A DNA stretch of 50,300 nucleotides from Burkholderiaceae bacterium (GCA_947374315.1 CANCBK010000008.1:1-50300), one strand, 5' to 3'. Positions 35,800 through 45,982 are shown, counted from the stretch's first letter. The notes: generated by a model from the sequence alone, not told the origin. Numbers and translations: made by a program.

Positions 35800-36626
35800 A
35801 GCGCAACCGGCCGACTTGGGTCAGCACACCATTCACTCCAACTGCCTGCATACAGGCGTGAGCCTTTAAGACCGGCAATTTCCATGGCGAGTAAGTTATG
35901 GCAAGCGGTCACTCCAGAGCCGCATTGATGAATTATCTCAGAGGCTTTGGTGGTGCCCAAAAGATCATGAAAATCTTTATAAAGCTGTTCCGGAGCTTTA
36001 AATAACTTGCCAGAAAGGTTTTCTCTAAAGCAATAGTTCAGCGCACCAGGAATATGTCCACCAACAGGGTCTAAAGTTTCATTTTGACCATGGAAGCGGT
36101 CGTTTGCACGCGCATCAATAATCACATTCGTTTTGTTCTGAAGATTTTCAACTACGCCCTCGACTAATACTAGGCCAACATAAGGCATGGTTGGCTCTGC
36201 AGTGCTCGTAGGTATTGGTTGGCGTGGCAGGATGCCGATAGGGCCATTCCAGGCGTCTAGGCCGCCATCTAAAACTTGCACTTTGGCATGACCGGTAGCC
36301 TTAAGCATCCACCATAAGCGACTGGCGTAAACAGAACCTTGATTGTCATAGGCAACAACTAAGGTTTTGGAGTCAATGCCAAAACGGGATTTAGTTTGAG
36401 CCCAAGCCTCAGGACTGGGAAGCGGGTGACGACCATTGTGACCAGTTTTCTTGCCAGACAAATCTTGATCAAGGTCGACATAAAGAGCGCCAGGTATATG
36501 ACCCTCTAAATATAATTTTTTCCCTGCTAAGGGATCCGCCAAATCGAAGCGGCAATCGCAGAGCAAAACATTCTCGCCGCTATTGATGATTTCTTCTAGT
36601 TGATTTGCGGTAATCAGCGGTGTCAT
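35796..36626 (-). CDS. sseA: Sulfurtransferase (rhodanese / 3-mercaptopyruvate type)
   Basis: A tandem-rhodanese protein of 276 residues that transfers sulfane sulfur. The inactive N-terminal rhodanese domain begins LLCDCRFDLADPLAGKKLYLEGHIPGA. The active C-terminal domain has IDARANDRFHGQNETLDP and the active-site loop CGSGVTAC, with the catalytic residue at C235. A CGSGVT loop is typical of mercaptopyruvate sulfurtransferases; thiosulfate rhodaneses usually have CRKGVT. That favours 3-mercaptopyruvate as donor. GGGATGG lies just upstream of the ATG. It converges with the ZIP gene and is 67 bp from the Rieske oxygenase on the same strand. Confidence 0.9.
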   Translation of the reverse strand: MTPLITANQLEEIINSGENVLLCDCRFDLADPLAGKKLYLEGHIPGALYVDLDQDLSGKKTGHNGRHPLPSPEAWAQTKSRFGIDSKTLVVAYDNQGSVYASRLWWMLKATGHAKVQVLDGGLDAWNGPIGILPRQPIPTSTAEPTMPYVGLVLVEGVVENLQNKTNVIIDARANDRFHGQNETLDPVGGHIPGALNYCFRENLSGKLFKAPEQLYKDFHDLLGTTKASEIIHQCGSGVTACHNLLAMEIAGLKGSRLYAGSWSEWCADPSRPVAL

Positions 36627-36693
36627 TTGCCATCCCTATCTAATGCGGAAATACTACAAGTTGATTTGGGTAACTACCCAAGACGCCATTAAA

Positions 36694-37800
36694 TTATGCG
36701 CCTTGATAACCCATAGCGCGACGGTACCATTCATGAAAATGTTGCATGCCATCTTCCATGGGGCTTTGATATGGCCCCACTTCATTTTGACCGCGCGCTA
36801 GTAGGGCTGCGCGTCCAGCATCCATGCGCTCAGCTATCTCATCATCCTCAATGCAAGTTTCCATATAGGCTGCACGTTCGGCTTCGACAAACTCGCGCTC
36901 AAATAGGGTGATTTCTTCAGGGTAGTAGAACTCCACCACATTGCGGGTTTTATTCGGACCCATAGGGTGCAAGGTAGAGACGCAGAGCACGCCGGGATAC
37001 CACTCCACCATCACATTGGGATAGTAGGTGAGCCAGATAGCGCCGTGGCGTGGCGATTTGCCATCGTAATGACGTAGTACTGCCTCGTGCCATTTTTGAT
37101 AAACCGGCGAACCTGGCTTTTCTAAATTTTTATGAATACCAACCGTTTGGACGCTATGCCAGTCTCCAAATTCCCAGCGCAAGTCTTCGCAAGAAACAAA
37201 CTTGCCCAGCCCCGGATGGAAAGGCACGACGTGGTAGTCCTCTAGATACACTTCAATGAAGGTTTTCCAGTTGTAATTGCATTCATGCACTTCAACGTGA
37301 TCGAGAGCGTAGCCCTCAAACTGAAGATCATCAGCAACGCCCAGTTTGGCGAGGTCGGTGCGAACATCGCGTGGACCTTCAAATAAAAGTCCTTGCCAGT
37401 TCTGCAAGGGAGATTTGCCAAGATTCAGGCAGGGATTATCTTCAAAGTGGGGTGCACCCAATAACTCGCCATTTAAATCGTAGGTCCAGCGATGCAGGGG
37501 GCAAACAATGTTTTCTGCTTTACCTTTGCCGTTTAGCATCAGCGCTTGGCGATGGCGGCAGACATTCGACAGGAGTTCAATGCCTTGGGCATTGCGAACC
37601 AGTAGACGACCTTCATTTTCCGAGCTCAGTGTTTGATAGGAGCCAATCTCAGGAACCATGAGTTCATGACCTACATAGCCAGGGCCCTGCTTAAAAAGCA
37701 GTTCAATTTCGCGCTGATACAGATCAGCGTCAAAATATGCCGAAACCGGCAGTTGTAGATTGGACGGCGCAAGCTGCTGCGCGGTAGCCAGATTAGTCAT
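36694..37800 (-). CDS. Rieske non-heme iron oxygenase, alpha-subunit type
   Basis: A ring-hydroxylating-dioxygenase-like protein of 368 residues. The Rieske [2Fe-2S] ligands are in the pattern CRHR then CPLHRW. The catalytic domain has the mononuclear iron site with EDYHVVPFHPGL (two His) and a probable distal Asp near the C-terminus. The ATG of MTNLATAQQ has GGGGAGA directly before it, so the three-codon upstream extension is not used. No beta subunit, ferredoxin or reductase is adjacent. The substrate could be aromatic, a quaternary amine or another small molecule; sequence alone does not decide. It diverges from xseB across 162 bp. Confidence 0.85.
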   Translation of the reverse strand: MTNLATAQQLAPSNLQLPVSAYFDADLYQREIELLFKQGPGYVGHELMVPEIGSYQTLSSENEGRLLVRNAQGIELLSNVCRHRQALMLNGKGKAENIVCPLHRWTYDLNGELLGAPHFEDNPCLNLGKSPLQNWQGLLFEGPRDVRTDLAKLGVADDLQFEGYALDHVEVHECNYNWKTFIEVYLEDYHVVPFHPGLGKFVSCEDLRWEFGDWHSVQTVGIHKNLEKPGSPVYQKWHEAVLRHYDGKSPRHGAIWLTYYPNVMVEWYPGVLCVSTLHPMGPNKTRNVVEFYYPEEITLFEREFVEAERAAYMETCIEDDEIAERMDAGRAALLARGQNEVGPYQSPMEDGMQHFHEWYRRAMGYQGA

Positions 37801-37962
37801 TCTCCCCACCCCCGAAAACGTCAGCCGAAGCTAAGCGGAATAACCAATCCAACCATCGACGGATCGATATTGGAAAGGAAGGAGGCAATTATACCTATCT
37901 GACCCCCATCTCGCTTTAATATGTAGGGCTATCTTTGTAAGAAATTTGAGGGAAATAAGCCA

Positions 37963-38196
37963 ATGCCAGCGAAGAAATCTGAGGGTCAAAAACCCAGTCT
38001 TGAGGTCCAAATTGACCCCAATTTACGTTATGAGCTGGCCGTAAGGGAGTTGGAAAAGCTGATTTCCGATATGGAATCTGGCAAATTTTCCCTGGAAGAG
38101 ACGCTTTTGGCTTACCAGCGTGGCGCCGCCTTGTTGAAGCATTGCCAAGGCATGTTGGCGCAGGTTGAGCAACAAGTTCGGGTATTTGAAGCGTAA
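37963..38196 (+). CDS. xseB: Exodeoxyribonuclease VII small subunit
   Basis: XseB binds XseA to form a single-strand exonuclease used in DNA repair. The 77-residue product has the family core YELAVRELEKLISDMESGKF and SLEETLLAYQRGAALLKHCQ, ending in a coiled-coil-prone VEQQVRVFEA. GAGGGA precedes the ATG. It is the first gene of xseB-ispA-dxs, a conserved proteobacterial order that links a repair subunit to isoprenoid synthesis. xseA is not in the window. Confidence 0.94.
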   Translation: MPAKKSEGQKPSLEVQIDPNLRYELAVRELEKLISDMESGKFSLEETLLAYQRGAALLKHCQGMLAQVEQQVRVFEA

Positions 38197-38217
38197 GTCA
38201 CGCTGAAATTCAATTTC

Positions 38218-39120
38218 ATGGATAAGCCATTTCAATTTGAGGATTGGGTTCGCGCTCATGGGCAGCGGACTGAATTGGCCTTGGAGAGCTTGCTCGATGC
38301 TGCCAATACCCATCCCGCTCGCTTGCATGAGGCAATGCGTTATGCCGCTCAGGGTGGTGGTAAGCGCATTCGTCCTTTATTGGTTTATGCCGCTGGTGCA
38401 TTAGGTGGCGACACGAATGCTAATAATCAAGAGGTTTTAGACGCTGCGGCAGTGGCAATTGAATGTATTCACGCTTACTCCTTGGTGCACGATGATTTGC
38501 CTTGCATGGATGATGATGATTTGCGTCGTGGACGACCAACGGTCCATAAGGCGTTTGATGAGGCTACTGCTTTACTGGTTGGTGATGCTTTACAAACCCG
38601 CGCCTTTGAGGTTTTGGCAAATGTGCATTGTTCGCCAGAGGTGCGCTTAGCCATGATTAGTGCATTAGCCAGTGCATCCGGTTCTCGTGGCATGGCTGGC
38701 GGTCAAGCAATTGACCTAGAAAGTGTTGGTAAAAAATTAGACCTCACTGGCTTAAAGCAAATGCATGCCATGAAGACGGGCGCCTTGCTTTCTTGTGCAG
38801 TGGCCTTGGGTGGTATTGCGGCCCAACTCAACTCAAGTCAAATGCATCATTTGGCAACTTACTCAGAAGCACTGGGCTTAGCCTTCCAAATTGTGGATGA
38901 TGTTTTGGATGCGACTGCGGATAGTCAAACCCTGGGCAAAACTGCAGGGAAAGACGCTGCAAACGACAAGCCGACCTATGTCACCTTGATGGGTTTAGAC
39001 TATGCCAAGAAGGCGGCAAAAGATTTGCAAGAAACTGCAATCGCCAGCTTAGAGGGTTTTGGTTCTTCCGCCCAAGCTCTGAAAGATTTGGCTCTGTTAG
39101 TGGTTAATAGAGGCAAATAA
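38218..39120 (+). CDS. ispA: Farnesyl diphosphate synthase (polyprenyl synthetase)
   Basis: IspA condenses IPP with DMAPP and GPP to farnesyl diphosphate, the precursor of quinone side chains and undecaprenyl carrier. The 300-residue protein shows [14 protein letters not shown], the first Asp-rich motif [19 protein letters not shown], and the second Asp-rich motif [13 protein letters not shown] with the conserved KT pair in MKTGAL. It is 21 bp after xseB and 16 bp before dxs, so the three genes are one unit. Product chain length is inferred from family membership and gene order. Confidence 0.95.
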   Translation: MDKPFQFEDWVRAHGQRTELALESLLDAANTHPARLHEAMRYAAQGGGKRIRPLLVYAAGALGGDTNANNQEVLDAAAVAIECIHAYSLVHDDLPCMDDDDLRRGRPTVHKAFDEATALLVGDALQTRAFEVLANVHCSPEVRLAMISALASASGSRGMAGGQAIDLESVGKKLDLTGLKQMHAMKTGALLSCAVALGGIAAQLNSSQMHHLATYSEALGLAFQIVDDVLDATADSQTLGKTAGKDAANDKPTYVTLMGLDYAKKAAKDLQETAIASLEGFGSSAQALKDLALLVVNRGK

Positions 39121-39136
39121 GATTACTGAAGATTTG

Positions 39137-41053
39137 ATGACTTTAAATTCTATTCACTCTCCCGCAGACTTAAAAAAATTATCGCGTGAGCAGCTGCCTG
39201 CGCTGGCGGATGAGTTACGCCAGTTTGTGCTCGACTCCGTCTCTAAAACTGGCGGACATCTTTCCTCTAATTTGGGAACGGTGGAGCTATCTATTGCCCT
39301 GCATTATGTATTCGATACCCCGCATGATCGAATCGTGTGGGATGTGGGTCATCAAAGTTATCCACACAAAATTTTGACCGGCCGTCGCGATCGCATGAAT
39401 ACCTTGCGTCAATTCAGTGGTTTATCTGGTTTCCCACGGCGCGCCGAAAGTGAATACGATGCCTTTGGTACTGGCCACTCATCTACGAGCATCTCTGCGG
39501 CGATGGGTATGGCTCGCGCCTTTCAGACTAAAGGGGAGAAGCAGGTAGCCGTCGCAGTGATTGGCGATAGCGCGATGACTGGCGGTATGGCATTTGAGGC
39601 AATGAACAATGCCGGCGTGTATGACGATCTACCGCTAGTGGTGATTTTGAACGACAACGATATGTCGATCTCACCAGCAGTGGGGGCGCTCAATCGCCAT
39701 CTCGCAAGATTGCTGAGTGGCAATATCTATTCGGCAACAAAGAAGGGAATTGATAGTGTTTTATCGATTGCGCCCCCTTTACGTGAATTTGCAAAGCGTT
39801 TAGAAGATCATGCTAAAGGCATGGTCTCGCCATCTACGATTTTTCAAGAATTTGGTTTTAATTATTTCGGCCCGATTGATGGACACGATTTAGATGCTTT
39901 GATTCCCATGCTCCAGAACGTTCGCCGCTTGGCGCTAGAAGGGCGCGGCCCTCAGTTCTTGCATGTCGTGACTCGCAAGGGTCAGGGATATGAATTGGCA
40001 GAAGCTGATCCTGTCCTGTATCACGGCCCCAGCAAGTTCAACCCAGAAGAAGGCGTTCAGGTATCGACTGGCACCTCACCCAAAACCTTTACGCAAGTAT
40101 TTGGTGAGTGGTTATGCGACATGGCGCATGCAGACCCGTTGTTAGTGGGCATTACGCCTGCAATGCGTGAAGGCTCTGGCCTGGTTGAGTTTGAAAAGAA
40201 TTTCCCTAAGCGCTATTACGATGTTGGCATTGCTGAACAGCACGCAGTGACATTTGCAGCGGGTATGGCATGTGAAGGTATGAAGCCGGTAGTGGCGATC
40301 TACTCCACCTTCTTACAGCGTGCTTACGATCAATTGATTCATGATGTGGCGATTCAAGATCTGCCTGTGTTGTTTGCTTTGGATCGTGCTGGATTGGTTG
40401 GTGCCGACGGTGCAACGCATGCTGGCGCCTATGACATTCCCTTCTTACGTTGCATCCCGAATATGTTGGTCATGACGCCTGCCGATGAGGCGGAGTGCCG
40501 TGATTTATTGACCACCGCATTTCATCAGCCCCACCCCAGCGCAGTACGTTATCCGCGTGGCGCCGGTGTTGGCGCTACGCCATCAAAAGAATTGCGTACG
40601 CTACCTTTAGGTAAGGGTGAATTGCGTCGCAAGTCCAATGGGCCTGCGGGTCAACGTGTGGCAATCTTGGCTTTTGGTACTTTGCTATACCCAGCACTTG
40701 AAGTTGCCGAGCAGATTGATGCCTCAGTTGCGAATATGCGTTTTGTAAAGCCGGTGGATGTTGAGCTCCTCAGATCCTTGGCGCAAGATCATGATTATTT
40801 TGTGACGATTGAAGATGGCGCCATTCAAGGTGGCGCAGGTAGCGCATGTTTAGAGGCGCTTTCTGCTATGGGAATTAATAAGCCCCTATTGCAAATAGGC
40901 CTTCCTGATGAATTCGTGGAGCATGGGGACTACAAGCTCTTGATGAGTAAATGTGGTTTGGATGTTCAGGGGATTACAAAAGCGATTTGCCAGCGTTTTC
41001 CGGGGTTGAATGCTGTCCAGAGAGCAGCAAATACTGCGGTAGCAGGCAAATAA
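39137..41053 (+). CDS. dxs: 1-deoxy-D-xylulose-5-phosphate synthase
   Basis: Dxs is the thiamine-diphosphate enzyme that joins pyruvate and glyceraldehyde-3-phosphate in the first MEP-pathway step. The 638-residue protein starts [23 protein letters not shown]. The cofactor-binding segments are [18 protein letters not shown] with NDNDMSISP, the [11 protein letters not shown] region, and the transketolase-type [22 protein letters not shown] directly before the ATG is ignored. It is followed after 25 bp by folE2. Together with ispA and the distant ispH (11559), the window holds the first and last MEP steps plus the first prenyl extension. Confidence 0.97.
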   Translation: MTLNSIHSPADLKKLSREQLPALADELRQFVLDSVSKTGGHLSSNLGTVELSIALHYVFDTPHDRIVWDVGHQSYPHKILTGRRDRMNTLRQFSGLSGFPRRAESEYDAFGTGHSSTSISAAMGMARAFQTKGEKQVAVAVIGDSAMTGGMAFEAMNNAGVYDDLPLVVILNDNDMSISPAVGALNRHLARLLSGNIYSATKKGIDSVLSIAPPLREFAKRLEDHAKGMVSPSTIFQEFGFNYFGPIDGHDLDALIPMLQNVRRLALEGRGPQFLHVVTRKGQGYELAEADPVLYHGPSKFNPEEGVQVSTGTSPKTFTQVFGEWLCDMAHADPLLVGITPAMREGSGLVEFEKNFPKRYYDVGIAEQHAVTFAAGMACEGMKPVVAIYSTFLQRAYDQLIHDVAIQDLPVLFALDRAGLVGADGATHAGAYDIPFLRCIPNMLVMTPADEAECRDLLTTAFHQPHPSAVRYPRGAGVGATPSKELRTLPLGKGELRRKSNGPAGQRVAILAFGTLLYPALEVAEQIDASVANMRFVKPVDVELLRSLAQDHDYFVTIEDGAIQGGAGSACLEALSAMGINKPLLQIGLPDEFVEHGDYKLLMSKCGLDVQGITKAICQRFPGLNAVQRAANTAVAGK

Positions 41054-41078
41054 CTCATTTTTGCCTGAAAATAGAGCT

Positions 41079-41906
41079 ATGAACGATATCAATACGGCCT
41101 TTCTCGAACCGCAAGCTATGGCGGATGTTCAGTCTTCCCGTGACGATCGTGCGTTGCCGATTGAACAAGTGGGAATTCGGGGCTTACGTCACCCACTCCT
41201 GATTCGCACCAAGGCTGGTGATATGCCAGCTGTGGGTAATTTCGAGATGGATGTCGCGTTGCCAGCCCATGTGAAGGGCACGCATATGTCGCGTTTTATC
41301 GCCTTGCTGCAGGATCAAAAAGATGCGATTGATAGCGCTGCCGTAGTTGCTATGGCGCGTGCAATGTTGCCGTTACTCAATGCAACAGAAGGTCGCATCC
41401 AATTTACCTATACCCACTTTGTTAAAAAAGCTGCACCAGTTTCTGGTGTGGAAAGCTTGATGGATTACGAAGTGACTTGGACCGCTAAGGCAAAACAAAA
41501 TATATCAGGCGTCATCGATGTCGAATTAAATCTCCGTGCATTAGTCCCGGTGATGAGTTTATGCCCTTGCTCAAAAGAGATTTCTGAATACGGTGCGCAC
41601 AATCAGCGCTCGCATGTCACGATGTCTGTAGTGCTGGATCCACAAACAAAGATGACCGTGGAAGACTTGGTCACTGCCGCTGAGAGCCAAGCCTCTAGCG
41701 AGTTGTGGGGCTTACTCAAGCGTCCCGATGAAAAGTGGGTTACTGAGCGAGCTTACGATAATCCGAAGTTTGTTGAAGACTTGGTTCGTGATGTGGCCGG
41801 TCAACTCAAAGATGATCAACGCATTCTGTCTTTAGTGGTTGAAGCTGAGAACTTTGAGTCTATCCATAACCACAGTGCTTATGCCAAAATTAGTTTAGCC
41901 AAGTAA
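41079..41906 (+). CDS. folE2: GTP cyclohydrolase I, type IB (FolE2)
   Basis: FolE2 converts GTP to 7,8-dihydroneopterin triphosphate for folate, and in some species for queuosine. It differs from FolE in not requiring zinc. From the ATG at 41079 it has 275 residues. Conserved regions are FEMDVALPAHVKGTHMSRF and the active-site segment SLCPCSKEISEYGAHNQRS with its metal-ligand Cys and Glu, then ENFESIHNHSAYA. A TTG six codons earlier is possible but less likely. It trails dxs and may be co-transcribed. I see no Zur-like operator in the 25-bp gap, so it may be the constitutive enzyme here. Confidence 0.94.
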   Translation: MNDINTAFLEPQAMADVQSSRDDRALPIEQVGIRGLRHPLLIRTKAGDMPAVGNFEMDVALPAHVKGTHMSRFIALLQDQKDAIDSAAVVAMARAMLPLLNATEGRIQFTYTHFVKKAAPVSGVESLMDYEVTWTAKAKQNISGVIDVELNLRALVPVMSLCPCSKEISEYGAHNQRSHVTMSVVLDPQTKMTVEDLVTAAESQASSELWGLLKRPDEKWVTERAYDNPKFVEDLVRDVAGQLKDDQRILSLVVEAENFESIHNHSAYAKISLAK

Positions 41907-41950
41907 AGCGGCAAAACTGGTAGCTTAATAAAACAGTTGGCCATTCCTTC

Positions 41951-43024
41951 TTAAGGGAGGTTATTGCTAGCCAAATCCCAACGGGGTTTGATATCAAAAG
42001 CGCCAGATGTAGTTGAGCCATTATTTTTAGCCAACATGCGTAATGCTCCAGCAAAAGCAATCATCACGCCGTTATCGGTACATAGATCCACTGGTGGATA
42101 GTGCACCTCAAATCCATTCTTTTTAGCGCTGGCATTTAAGGCTGTGCGCAATTGCAAATTCGCACCCACGCCACCGGCAAGTACCAAATGTTTGCAGCCA
42201 GCTTGTTTAAGCGCTTTTTCCGACTTGCTCACCAGCACTGCAACCAAAGAATCTACAAAGCTTCGCGCAAGATCCGCCTGAAATGTTGCAAGTTCTTCTG
42301 TATTTGAAATTCCATTGGACTCAAACTTTTTCACTTGATTGAGTACGGCAGTCTTGAGTCCTGAGAAAGAGAAGTCCAAATCTCCCGAATGTAGCATTGG
42401 CTTGGGCAACTCAAACCTTCCGGACCGCCCCTTTTCTGCCAGTTTGGAGATGGCGGCACCCCCTGGGTAGTCCAGACCAAGTAATTTGGCAGTTTTATCA
42501 AAAGCTTCACCAGCAGCATCATCCAAGGTTTCCCCAAGAAGTTGGTATTTCCCAACCCCGCTGACCAGCATCAATTGGGTATGACCGCCTGAAACTAGGA
42601 GGGCGATAAAAGGAAATTGCGGCACAGACGTGCCTAAAAGTGGGGAAAGTAGGTGACCTTCAAGATGGTGAACCCCAATCGAGGGCAAATTGAGGCCTTG
42701 AGCAAGGGATTTGGCAAAAGCGCTGCCCACTAGTAAGGCTCCAGCTAATCCAGGCCCTTGGGTGTAGGCCACGGCATCAATATCCTTTAATTGGAGCTTA
42801 GCGTCATGCAGAGCATCATCTAGGAGGGGTAAAACCCGCCGTATATGGTCTCTGGAGGCAAGTTCAGGGACTACACCCCCGTATTCTCTGTGCATGGCAA
42901 TTTGAGAGTGCAAGGCCTGCCCCAAGATGCCCTCATGGGCTGGAGCGTTATTTTCCCAGGGGGCGGTGTCATACACGGCCACTCCGGTCTCGTCACAAGA
43001 AGTTTCTATTCCTAAAACAATCAT
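41951..43024 (-). CDS. tsaD: tRNA N6-threonylcarbamoyladenosine synthesis protein TsaD
   Basis: TsaD transfers the threonylcarbamoyl group onto A37 of ANN-decoding tRNAs, working with TsaB, TsaC and TsaE. From [14 protein letters not shown] it has 357 residues. The ASKHA-fold metal site is H120 and H124 in HHLEGH, and [16 protein letters not shown] and [14 protein letters not shown] are also present. Ten in-frame codons before this ATG are excluded on family length. It diverges from rpsU, the usual tsaD | rpsU arrangement in proteobacteria, with 77 bp between starts. It converges on folE2 across 44 bp without a strong terminator. Confidence 0.96.
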   Translation of the reverse strand: MIVLGIETSCDETGVAVYDTAPWENNAPAHEGILGQALHSQIAMHREYGGVVPELASRDHIRRVLPLLDDALHDAKLQLKDIDAVAYTQGPGLAGALLVGSAFAKSLAQGLNLPSIGVHHLEGHLLSPLLGTSVPQFPFIALLVSGGHTQLMLVSGVGKYQLLGETLDDAAGEAFDKTAKLLGLDYPGGAAISKLAEKGRSGRFELPKPMLHSGDLDFSFSGLKTAVLNQVKKFESNGISNTEELATFQADLARSFVDSLVAVLVSKSEKALKQAGCKHLVLAGGVGANLQLRTALNASAKKNGFEVHYPPVDLCTDNGVMIAFAGALRMLAKNNGSTTSGAFDIKPRWDLASNNLP

Positions 43025-43039
43025 TTTTTTACTTTGTCG

Positions 43040-43048
43040 TGCTAGAAT
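43040..43048 (+). promoter_or_regulatory. Extended -10 promoter of rpsU
   Basis: TGCTAGAAT matches the extended -10 form (TGn followed by TAGAAT). It lies in the tsaD-rpsU gap, 53 bp before the rpsU ATG. A -35 hexamer is not evident, which an extended -10 can tolerate. Confidence 0.5.
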
Positions 43049-43101
43049 CGCCATTCAGTTAATTTTTCGATATTTTTCGAGCATATACGAGTTAAACAAG
43101 T

Positions 43102-43314
43102 ATGACTACAGTCCGCCTCCGTGAGAACGAACCTTTTGAAGTGGCATTGCGCCGTTTCAAGCGCACCATTGAAAAGAATGGTCTTTTAACCGACTTGCGT
43201 GCCCGCGAGTTTTACGAGAAGCCAACGGCTGAGCGTAAGCGTAAGAAGGCAGCCGCTGCTAAACGCCATTACAAGCGTATCCGCAGCCAGATGTTGCCTA
43301 AAAAGCTTTATTAA
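43102..43314 (+). CDS. rpsU: 30S ribosomal protein S21
   Basis: S21 is a small basic protein of the small subunit that aids initiation and 16S rRNA base-pairing. The 70-residue product opens [20 protein letters not shown] and continues with [26 protein letters not shown], the usual family pattern. It heads the macromolecular synthesis cluster rpsU-yqeY-dnaG-rpoD. Two hairpins follow it (43324-43382), so many transcripts probably stop there, with rpsU made in excess over primase and sigma. Confidence 0.96.
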   Translation: MTTVRLRENEPFEVALRRFKRTIEKNGLLTDLRAREFYEKPTAERKRKKAAAAKRHYKRIRSQMLPKKLY

Positions 43315-43323
43315 TAGAATTTA

Positions 43324-43382
43324 AAAGCTCTCCTCACCGAGAGGCTTTGAAACCCGCTGACGGTGAAACGCAGCGGGTTTTT
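43324..43382 (+). terminator. Double hairpin after rpsU (terminator or attenuator)
   Basis: A first hairpin (AAAGCTCTC with GAGAGGCTTT, one bulged G) spans 43324-43348. A second, stronger hairpin (AAACCCGCTG with CAGCGGGTTT) spans 43350-43380 and runs into a T-tract. This is the position where the E. coli rpsU-dnaG-rpoD operon has an attenuating terminator. Confidence 0.8.
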
Positions 43383-43474
43383 GCTTTTTAGCTTTTTCAG
43401 GAAGAGGCTTATATTGGTTAAAAAGCCAATAAACTACATCCAGCATTTGCGTCAAACCAATTAGGAGTTACAGC

Positions 43475-43921
43475 ATGGGCCTTAAAGATCAAATCACCGA
43501 AGATATGAAAAGTGCGATGCGTGCAAAAGAAGTGGCACGCTTAGGAACCATCCGCCTTTTATTGGCAGCCATCAAGCAGCGTGAAGTAGATGAGCGCATT
43601 GAGATGGATGATGCTAGCGTGATTGCAACGGTTGAGAAAATGATCAAGCAGCGCAAGGACTCCATCTCCCAGTTTGAAAAAGCCAGCCGCGATGATTTGG
43701 TGGCGATTGAAGCTGCCGAGATGGTCATTTTGCAAGCCTACTTACCAGCGCAGTTATCCGATGCTGAAGTAGAAGCTGCTGTAACCGCGGCTGTGGCATC
43801 GACTGGTGCGACTGGCCCTCAGGATATGGGCAAAGTGATCGGCGCTCTCAAAGCGCAGCTTGCAGGTAAAGCCGACATGGGTAAAGTTTCTGGTTTAGTA
43901 AAAGCGGCACTTGCCAAATAA
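43475..43921 (+). CDS. yqeY: GatB/YqeY-family protein
   Basis: A 148-residue helical protein related to the C-terminal tRNA-binding domain of the GatB amidotransferase subunit. It begins MGLKDQITEDMKSAMRAKEV and shows RLGTIRLLLAAIKQREVDER, then YLPAQLSDAEVEAAV and GPQDMGKVIGALKAQLAGKADMGKV. It has no catalytic site of its own. A role in tRNA-dependent amidation or another tRNA process has been suggested for the family but is not shown here. AGGAG lies eight bases before the ATG. It is placed between rpsU and dnaG, as in many betaproteobacteria. Confidence 0.9.
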   Translation: MGLKDQITEDMKSAMRAKEVARLGTIRLLLAAIKQREVDERIEMDDASVIATVEKMIKQRKDSISQFEKASRDDLVAIEAAEMVILQAYLPAQLSDAEVEAAVTAAVASTGATGPQDMGKVIGALKAQLAGKADMGKVSGLVKAALAK

Positions 43922-43962
43922 GCAGCCAAAATAGCTAAAGCACTAAGCTTCATCAATTACTG

Positions 43963-45912
43963 ATGGCTCTCATACCCCAATCTTTCATTGCCGATCTCTT
44001 AAATCGGGTCGACATCGTTGATGTGGTTGGGCAGCACGTAAAGTTAAAAAAAGCGGGCGCGAACTTTCAAGGTTTGTGCCCCTTTCATTCTGAAAAATCC
44101 CCTTCATTTTCGGTTTCTCCAACAAAACAGTTCTACCACTGCTTTGGTTGTGGAGCACATGGCTCCGCCATTAGCTTTCTGATGGAGTACTCCGGTCTTG
44201 GTTATGTAGATGCGATCGAAGATCTGGCGCGTTCAGCTGGATTAGATGTGCCGCGTGAAGAGCGCACTGCCAATGATGTGGCACGCCAGCAGCAAACAAT
44301 GGCTTTAAGTGAGGTCATGAGTGCGGCAGCGGATTGGTATCGTCAGCAACTCAAAGTGGCACCGCGCGCGGTGGAATACCTCAAGGGTCGTGGACTTACT
44401 GGTGAGATTGCTAAGCGTTATGCCTTGGGTTATGCGCCAGATGGTTGGCAAGGGCTCGAAGCGGTCTTTGGTACTTACGCCAATGATGAGGTCGCTAAGA
44501 CTTTGTTGGAGGGCGGCTTACTCATTCAGAGTGAGCAAGGTGACGGTGGTCAAACTGCACGTCGCTACGATCGATTCCGCGATCGCATTATGTTTCCGAT
44601 TCGAAATCCTAAAGGCCAAACCATTGGCTTTGGTGGGCGCATCTTAGATCAGGGCGAACCAAAGTATTTAAATTCTCCTGAGACGCCACTCTTTTCCAAG
44701 GGCAATACGCTCTATGGTTTGTTTGAGGCTAGGCAAGCCATTCGCGCACAAGAGTATGTGTTGGTGTGCGAGGGTTACATGGATGTAGTGGCGCTTGCCC
44801 AATTGGGTTTCCCCAATGCGGTAGCTACATTGGGTACGGCATGCACTGCTAATCATGTGCGTATGTTGCTGCGCCAAACAGATCGTATTGTATTTTCATT
44901 TGATGGCGACTCGGCCGGTCAGCGTGCAGCGCAACGCGCCTTAGAGGCCTGCCTGCCATTAATGTCAGATGACAAGGAGATTCGCTTCTTATTCCTGCCG
45001 ACTGAGCATGACCCTGATAGTTATGTGCGAGCCTATGGCGCCCCCGCTTTTGAGAAGGTGATAAAAGAGGCGATGTCGCTATCAAGCTTCTTTTTTAAGA
45101 TTGTTAGCCAAGAGCATGAGCTCACGACTCCCGAGGGTAGGGCGCAAACACATCATGCGGCAAAACCTTTATTGCTATCGATGCCACCTATTGCCTTGCG
45201 TACGCAAATTTTGCGTGAGTTGGCGATTCGTACAAACTCGACTCCCGCAGAACTAGAGTCTTTCTGTGGATTAACGGTTGCTCCTGCACCAGTGCAGCAA
45301 GGCGCTTATGCGACCACCAGTCAGCGTGCGCCAACCTTTGTACAGGCGAATACTGGTAATAGAACGCAGGGTGCACCTTGGCAGGCATCGAAGGGATCCG
45401 CGAAAAGAGTAGCCATTCAAAATATCGCCCCGCCCCAGGCACCCACTGATTTAGCAGAGCAGATGTTGCGAGTATTGATTCAGTTTCCGCACTTAGGCAA
45501 AGCATTAGACGCCAATAAAAGGGTGCTGGCTCTGCAAGCCTCCGAGCTGCGTTCGGCAAAAGCGTTAGAGCTCATGCAGGACTTATTGGCCCAGTGTGAT
45601 TTAGTGGAGCTGATTCCTGGCGATAATGGCAAGCCGCCAACCGTAGGTGCCGGTGCCTTTGCTTTGTTTCAGGATCAACTCTCCCGTAGCTCGCTGGCGC
45701 CACTCTATGAAGTCTTGAGAAAACGCGTTATGGGCTCGGATTTGGAGTTAGAGGGCGCAGTTGCCGACCTAGAAGGCACCTTCAAAAAACTAGAGCTCAT
45801 TCATCTCAAAACAGAAATGACAGAGATTGCTCAAAAGATTGCTGGCAGCACTGCCACTGAGCAAGATCGGGCTCGATATCGCGAGCTAGGCGAAAGATTG
45901 AAATTCTCGTAA
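43963..45912 (+). CDS. dnaG: DNA primase
   Basis: DnaG makes RNA primers at the replication fork. The 649-residue protein carries the CHC2 zinc finger (C39, H42, C60, C63), the RNA-polymerase domain with the family-typical FRDRIMFPIRNPKGQTIGFGGRIL, and the TOPRIM centre with LVCEGYMDVVAL and FSFDGDSAGQRAA (catalytic Glu and Asp residues). After about residue 430 there is a variable Gln/Thr/Ala-rich linker, then the helicase-binding C-terminus. It is 41 bp after yqeY and 224 bp before rpoD. The ATG lacks a strong ribosome binding site, which fits the low DnaG level known from this operon type. Confidence 0.96.
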   Translation: MALIPQSFIADLLNRVDIVDVVGQHVKLKKAGANFQGLCPFHSEKSPSFSVSPTKQFYHCFGCGAHGSAISFLMEYSGLGYVDAIEDLARSAGLDVPREERTANDVARQQQTMALSEVMSAAADWYRQQLKVAPRAVEYLKGRGLTGEIAKRYALGYAPDGWQGLEAVFGTYANDEVAKTLLEGGLLIQSEQGDGGQTARRYDRFRDRIMFPIRNPKGQTIGFGGRILDQGEPKYLNSPETPLFSKGNTLYGLFEARQAIRAQEYVLVCEGYMDVVALAQLGFPNAVATLGTACTANHVRMLLRQTDRIVFSFDGDSAGQRAAQRALEACLPLMSDDKEIRFLFLPTEHDPDSYVRAYGAPAFEKVIKEAMSLSSFFFKIVSQEHELTTPEGRAQTHHAAKPLLLSMPPIALRTQILRELAIRTNSTPAELESFCGLTVAPAPVQQGAYATTSQRAPTFVQANTGNRTQGAPWQASKGSAKRVAIQNIAPPQAPTDLAEQMLRVLIQFPHLGKALDANKRVLALQASELRSAKALELMQDLLAQCDLVELIPGDNGKPPTVGAGAFALFQDQLSRSSLAPLYEVLRKRVMGSDLELEGAVADLEGTFKKLELIHLKTEMTEIAQKIAGSTATEQDRARYRELGERLKFS

Positions 45913-45982
45913 GAATTTTCTGATTTAGCCCTAGAAAATCCTGAAATTCACCCCATATTCTTACTATGAGTAGGGGTAAAAA

